Assembly (NCBI RefSeq): GCF_003525665.1
Contig: NZ_DQDX01000084.1
Location: 2,791 to 10,667, forward strand
Direction: 5' to 3'
From: Flavobacterium sp.
Lineage (GTDB): Bacteria; Bacteroidota; Bacteroidia; Flavobacteriales; Flavobacteriaceae
DNA length: 7,877 bases
Part shown: one piece after another, positions 5,401 through 7,877 of the stretch
Layout of the letters: each line of letters opens with the position of its first letter
Position numbering within the stretch: position 1 is the first letter of the stretch
Program-made: the position numbers and the translations under genes
Notes under the pieces: model-generated
What the model was told of the DNA's origin: nothing
The model's database searches: none
What the model saw: only the letters and a program-made list of their open reading frames with translations

Positions 5401-6865
5401 GCTTGTAATCATCATACAATAACTGTCCTTTTTGAACAAGGTCAATTAAGCTATTAAATTCTTGAGATGTAAATTCAAAAATATTTTTTTCAATATTTAA
5501 AGTGTTATCTTCTTCAGATCCTTTAATTTCTGAAATTAGATTACCAACAATGTCTGTCCAAATTTTATTACCTAATAATTTTTCATCAATTTTTTGATGT
5601 TTTGAGTTTATGTTTGTAATTAAATCTTTGGCTTTTGTGATAAGGTTTTCTAAAGTTTCTTTAGAAAATTTATATCTATATTTTTTATATTCAGAGTTGT
5701 CAACTCTATCTCTAACTGAATCAACAACCGCTTTTCTATCTTTAACTATATCTCTAACAATTACAAAATGATTTTGCAAACCTTTTTCTTTCAAGGCTTT
5801 TTCTAATACTTCTAATGCAGTTATTTTTTCACAGACTACAATAGTTTTTTTATTGTTTTCAAGTGCATTTATAAGAATTGCAGTTAATGTTTGGCTTTTT
5901 CCTGTTCCTGGCGGACCTTGAATTAAAATATTTCTTGTAGCTTCTAATGAATGTAAGATATTTTGTTGTGAAGGATCGGTTTCAATCGATGAAATCGGTT
6001 GAAATGAATGTCCTTCTAAATCTTCAAGGTCGATTTTAAGACCTTCAAGTTCCATAAGATTTCCGTATTCATTTATTATGTTTTGTTTTTGAACTTCAAA
6101 AATTGAGAACAAACCACTAAAATCAATTAGAGAATTTGTAGAATTCAAAGGCAATTTCTCATAATGAGTTTTATCGCCTATAGAAGTTATGTTTTCAAGT
6201 TTCTGACTAAAAGTTTCTTCTAAATCGTCTGGCGATTTTGTGTTTATTGCTTTTATAAGGTTTTTACAAATTTTTATAAGTTCTGACTTGCTGATTAAAC
6301 CATTATCTAGCATTTCGCTTGGAATTGGTTCAATTTCAATATTTGAATCACTTTGCAAATGATTTATCAATACTTCATTTAAGTAAATTGGGTCATCTTC
6401 ATTTCGTGTAATTTCCCAAGTATTAAACTCTTTTGTTCTTTTGATTCTTAAAGACCAAATTAAAATAGGAGCAACGGTTAATTTGTTATCTGCTAAATCT
6501 CTTCTTGCCAATATCGGAAATCCAAATCCAAAAGTATTTATTCCTTTTTCGGATTCAATTGCTTCTGTCTGATTGATTAAATTTTCAAAAGCCTTAGTGA
6601 TTTTTACTAATTGAGTTTGGTCTTCTTCAAATAATGAATTTAAGTCAGGGACATTATCTTTCCAGCTAATTCTAAATTTTAATGGTAATTCAGAGAGAAG
6701 TGAATTAATAAAGTTATTAGGCAAATCTTTATCAATTTTAGAAAGTCGGTTTAAATCAAATTTATATCTTGAATTTGCTGGAATTGCATTTAAATGAACA
6801 CCTCTTCGGTTTCCAATTTTAAGTCTTCTTTGTAATTCGGTTAAGAGTTTTTCAGTTAATTCCAT
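2483..6865 (-). CDS. SF1 helicase - Vsr/DUF559-like nuclease - GreA/B C-terminal-like fusion
   Basis: This is a 1460-aa multidomain DNA-processing enzyme. Residues 1-290 form an N-terminal domain like that of DUF4011-type helicases (GNRRGVHLNAIP near 18-29). The SF1 core follows: Walker A GPPGTGKSQT (317-326, K323), Walker B FDEAS (889-893), motif III GDEHQMPP (914-921), motif IV HYRSR (976-980), motif V QGDERD (1099-1104) and motif VI ITRAK (1140-1144, R1142). Between motifs I and II sits a long, mostly helical or coiled-coil insert (about 400-850), and an acidic loop occupies 930-950. Residues about 1221-1325 are a PD-(D/E)xK nuclease of Vsr/DUF559 style, with SPFEEEV, RIDIVY (D1253), AIECDG (E1269, D1271), YH and HRIWSTNWW. 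Residues 1386-1458 resemble the GreA/GreB C-terminal domain. All motifs look intact. It follows the BRCT gene by 30 bp with no visible promoter between them, so the two are probably one operon. Related helicase-Vsr proteins occur in anti-phage systems such as Hhe. That role is inferred here. Confidence 0.9.
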   Translation of the reverse strand: MELTEKLLTELQRRLKIGNRRGVHLNAIPANSRYKFDLNRLSKIDKDLPNNFINSLLSELPLKFRISWKDNVPDLNSLFEEDQTQLVKITKAFENLINQTEAIESEKGINTFGFGFPILARRDLADNKLTVAPILIWSLRIKRTKEFNTWEITRNEDDPIYLNEVLINHLQSDSNIEIEPIPSEMLDNGLISKSELIKICKNLIKAINTKSPDDLEETFSQKLENITSIGDKTHYEKLPLNSTNSLIDFSGLFSIFEVQKQNIINEYGNLMELEGLKIDLEDLEGHSFQPISSIETDPSQQNILHSLEATRNILIQGPPGTGKSQTLTAILINALENNKKTIVVCEKITALEVLEKALKEKGLQNHFVIVRDIVKDRKAVVDSVRDRVDNSEYKKYRYKFSKETLENLITKAKDLITNINSKHQKIDEKLLGNKIWTDIVGNLISEIKGSEEDNTLNIEKNIFEFTSQEFNSLIDLVQKGQLLYDDYKQFESNSFINPKKFVGDNPFKIEQEIDESFEKYLKSFKRIKQLESDFKNEYVQSRKKQISAQLDSCADIHNSISTIIETHKENLDFLDEQKTNGIIYNALAFFSKSKKKTLQDQNQIQVLFLDFENHLKNSKDLDLIELASSIKSNFSRLNDVKKANELINSTFNDKVEKEYQEINTLTFDNEEYKSEKLTLLQSEANELKKIINTENWTTKNVNSNNLNKLLYEVEILNNSKKEYFSNENDLFSYEFRWFQFYNNLTETNKKLVTELKNKANWRKSFLIHYLNSMLVESANIHLPTNDNEHIELDKALKGIENEQLKFIKDFWFSKQIDSTREFEQRNNNLSVENLYNKRSSNRFKRLSLRQIVQYDSNLFTNFFPIVLTSPDVASNLFKGMNGYFDIVMFDEASQLRLEDNLPAILKGKQIVIAGDEHQMPPSNYFSKVFDGSVDDEDDLEEENEIVVDKDNILLSCESLLDFASELNFQRKHLDFHYRSRHPFLIDFSNYAFYNQRLKPLPNNFEYTPIKFIQTGGTFSEHINDAEAEMVLSIIENNINRLPNGEYPTLGIATFNIAQRNHIKSKILERQKFSKYEEFNAKIQELEENGMFIKNLENIQGDERDVIILSTTYGIGKDRKFSQRFGPINHSKGYKLLNVIITRAKFKIYVCSSIPEQVFMNYKEYLTVEGSNNKRAVFFAYLAYCKAISEKNNDLRISVLTTLSENTSKSASYDSFIGGDLESPFEEEVYQSLAEKLGTEKLIPQLQFAGFRIDIVYDPKIIGIPKIAIECDGAKYHSSQEAYLYDRHRQKILEEHGFVFHRIWSTNWWRNTSRETTKLIDFIKNVESSNKKEFVDYSNTAFAFTDDIELIENNNTQSSYLENEKEVEIVKSINTETNVQTKLFKNEIKLGSKIKVKYVNNGKDISVQIVETENNVNDLNKGLQKIYFKSALAISLIGHSVGDIVKVGNLDNFVEIMEIKN
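2509..2538 (-). promoter_or_regulatory. Bacteroidota-type promoter for the EEP gene
   Basis: On the minus strand TTG (2536-2538) is followed after exactly 19 bases by TAATTTTG (2509-2516). This matches the flavobacterial consensus of a TTG -33 box and a TAnnTTTG -7 box. Transcription would start near 2502, giving a leader of about 55 bases before the ATG at 2446. It lies inside the last codons of the helicase gene. Single motifs of this type do occur by chance in AT-rich DNA, hence moderate confidence. Confidence 0.45.
3302..3322. repeat. Perfect inverted repeat, 9-bp arms, 3-base loop
   Basis: The arms GCTTATTGC (3302-3310) and GCAATAAGC (3314-3322) flank TTT. It lies within the helicase coding region at residues about 1182-1188, between helicase motif VI and the nuclease domain. 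It would form a short stable hairpin in the mRNA. Its role is unknown, and on its own it could be chance. Confidence 0.5.
4971..5002. repeat. Perfect inverted repeat, 14-bp arms, 4-base loop
   Basis: The arms GATTTAATTGAGCT (4971-4984) and AGCTCAATTAAATC (4989-5002) flank TGCC. It lies within the helicase gene, in the helical insert (residues about 622-632). No mismatch occurs in the stem. Read as mRNA on the minus strand, the stem is followed by CAAATTTTTC, only a loose U-run. It has the same geometry as the repeat 200 bases away at 5198-5231. Confidence 0.8.
5198..5231. repeat. Perfect inverted repeat, 15-bp arms, antisense terminator-like
   Basis: The arms AATATCAGCACAACT (5198-5212) and AGTTGTGCTGATATT (5217-5231) flank GTCA. 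It lies inside the helicase gene at residues about 545-556. Read on the plus strand, the stem is followed at once by TGTTTTTTT, the layout of an intrinsic terminator opposite to the gene. On the sense mRNA it is a strong hairpin preceded by an A-run and not followed by U. It could block antisense transcription, influence translation or mRNA decay, or be a template-switch product. Confidence 0.85.
5646..5668. repeat. Perfect inverted repeat, 10-bp arms, 3-base loop
   Basis: The arms TTTTCTAAAG (5646-5655) and CTTTAGAAAA (5659-5668) flank TTT. It lies in the helicase gene at residues about 400-407, at the beginning of the helical insert. It is AT-rich and less striking than the two longer repeats, but it follows the same short-loop design. 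Confidence 0.55.
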
Positions 6866-6895
6866 TTAGATTTTTTAAAGTGTTTTTTTTGGAAA

Positions 6896-7792
6896 TTAGT
6901 GAAGTAGGTCATCAATAATATCACTAAAATCGAACTCATGTACAAGCATAATTGTGTGACCTTCCTTTCTTAATGAAAGTGCCTTTTCGACTTTTCTTCC
7001 ATAACATGCAAATGCCCATGCTGGATTACCATTGTCTCCAATTATTAAATAATCTGTTTTTTTCGTAATAGTGCTAGTTGGAATTCCTCCTAACTTTATT
7101 ATGTCTTTTTGCAAATCATCTCTATTTCCTCTTTTTAGAACTCCTGTAATGCAAAAAGTTTTGTTTTTGAATGTAACTTGTGGATCACTACTACAATGTC
7201 CAGATATTTGAATGTCTAAAGTCTCATTTTTTATTAGTTCGCTTGTTTTTAAGTCCTGCAAATTTATAAATTGACTAAAATACGCTTTCAAAACCAATAT
7301 TTCTTCTTCTTCTATTTTATTATCCGAAATTATTGATGAAATTAAACTTCTTATTTCATCATATGGATAATATGTGCTAAGATGTTCATTCTCCGATAAC
7401 CATTGTTCTAATGTGTAAATTTCTTTTTCATTAATAATACCATCTGCTAATATTCCATGACAAAGTCCTTGTAGAATTTGTAAATCTGATGTCACAGTAT
7501 TGTAATAATAATTACCATTTTCATATTTTTGACACAACCAAAATAAGTCTTCAATTGTCTCTTTAAGTGGGATTTTATTTGAAATAGTATTTTCGACAAT
7601 ATTCATAAATTCGTTAAATGGATTTCTCTTGATTAACTCTTTATGTGAAGAGATCCATTTTTTTAATTCATTTATTTCTTTTTCATGAACAACATTATCT
7701 AAATTAAAACCAAGCAAAATTCCTTTTAGCGTACTGATAGCTTTGTCATTTTGAGCTTTTGCAGTATAAATATTTAAAGTTTGTTGATCCAT
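6896..7792 (-). CDS. TerB-like repeat and BRCT domain protein, 298 aa
   Basis: The N-terminal part contains two similar helical segments (about 17-85 and 101-175). The second holds the signature ILADGIINEKEIYTLEQWL, typical of TerB-like acidic helical modules, and the first has the parallel ILLGFNLDNVVHEKEI. A BRCT domain follows at about 205-292: KTFCITG (213-217), the conserved double glycine (235-236), TDYLIIGDNG (246-255), then W259 and a GRKVEKA helix. BRCT domains of this bacterial type, as in NAD-dependent DNA ligase, bind DNA ends or partner proteins. No nuclease or ligase motif is present, so this looks like an adaptor or sensor. It has no signal peptide and should be cytoplasmic. 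The start at 7792 is preceded by a weak GGAA. It lies 30 bp before the helicase gene and shares its low GC, which suggests that they act together. Confidence 0.85.
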   Translation of the reverse strand: MDQQTLNIYTAKAQNDKAISTLKGILLGFNLDNVVHEKEINELKKWISSHKELIKRNPFNEFMNIVENTISNKIPLKETIEDLFWLCQKYENGNYYYNTVTSDLQILQGLCHGILADGIINEKEIYTLEQWLSENEHLSTYYPYDEIRSLISSIISDNKIEEEEILVLKAYFSQFINLQDLKTSELIKNETLDIQISGHCSSDPQVTFKNKTFCITGVLKRGNRDDLQKDIIKLGGIPTSTITKKTDYLIIGDNGNPAWAFACYGRKVEKALSLRKEGHTIMLVHEFDFSDIIDDLLH

Positions 7793-7835
7793 AGTTCCAA
7801 TAATTGATTATCGTTATTTAAGTTTTATTTTCTTT

Positions 7836-7877
7836 TTACAATTCGTTTATTTCTTTTTCAATAAGTTTATATTTATG
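7836..7877 (-). CDS. C-terminal end of an upstream gene (partial)
   Basis: The minus strand from the window edge reads an open frame HKYKLIEKEINEL ending in TAA at 7836-7838. It is 43 bases before the BRCT gene start. The composition looks like a charged, helical C-terminus. No TAnnTTTG box is found between this stop and the BRCT start, consistent with one transcript. With only 13 residues visible, neither identity nor even coding status can be proven. Confidence 0.35.
   Translation of the reverse strand, partial: HKYKLIEKEINEL

Noticed and set aside
2483..6865. Calling the large gene a canonical Hhe defence protein
   Set aside because: The helicase and Vsr-like parts fit, but the C-terminus looks like a GreA/B domain rather than the tail expected in that system, and membership cannot be settled without searches.

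Overview
This is an AT-rich, densely packed bacterial window, most likely from a member of the Bacteroidota close to Flavobacterium. The evidence is the A/T-rich leaders without clear Shine-Dalgarno sites, a TAnnTTTG-type promoter, and small secreted and lipoprotein genes of flavobacterial style. No rRNA, tRNA, CRISPR array, insertion sequence or integrase is visible.

Layout. Bases 1-544 carry two short overlapping plus-strand genes: an unrecognised 118-aa protein and a 63-aa single-pass membrane protein. Bases 545-951 form a gene-free convergent region holding a degenerate tandem repeat of about 90 bp and a perfect 14-bp palindrome. Everything from 952 to the right edge is on the minus strand. 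In transcription order this is: the tail of an unknown gene (7877-7836), a TerB-like/BRCT protein (7792-6896), a 1460-aa SF1 helicase-nuclease (6865-2483), a secreted DNase I-like EEP-fold protein (2446-1646), a lipoprotein (1577-1176) and a small secreted Cys/His-rich protein (1164-952).

The most interesting part is the two-gene cassette at 2483-7792. The large protein combines a complete set of SF1 helicase motifs, a long helical insert, a Vsr/DUF559-like PD-(D/E)xK nuclease domain and a C-terminal domain resembling the C-terminal (FKBP-like, RNA polymerase-binding) domain of GreA/GreB. Its partner, 30 bp upstream, has two TerB-like helical repeats followed by a BRCT domain. I infer a DNA-processing module, plausibly anti-phage defence or DNA repair coupled to transcription. 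The cassette is visibly more AT-rich than the secreted-protein genes to its left, with the change near 2480, which fits horizontal acquisition. A good TTG-N19-TAnnTTTG promoter inside the 3' end of the helicase gene suggests that the EEP gene is transcribed separately.

The helicase gene also contains several perfect short-loop inverted repeats, with arms of 15, 14, 10 and 9 bp. The longest is followed by a T-run on the antisense strand, like an intrinsic terminator facing the wrong way.
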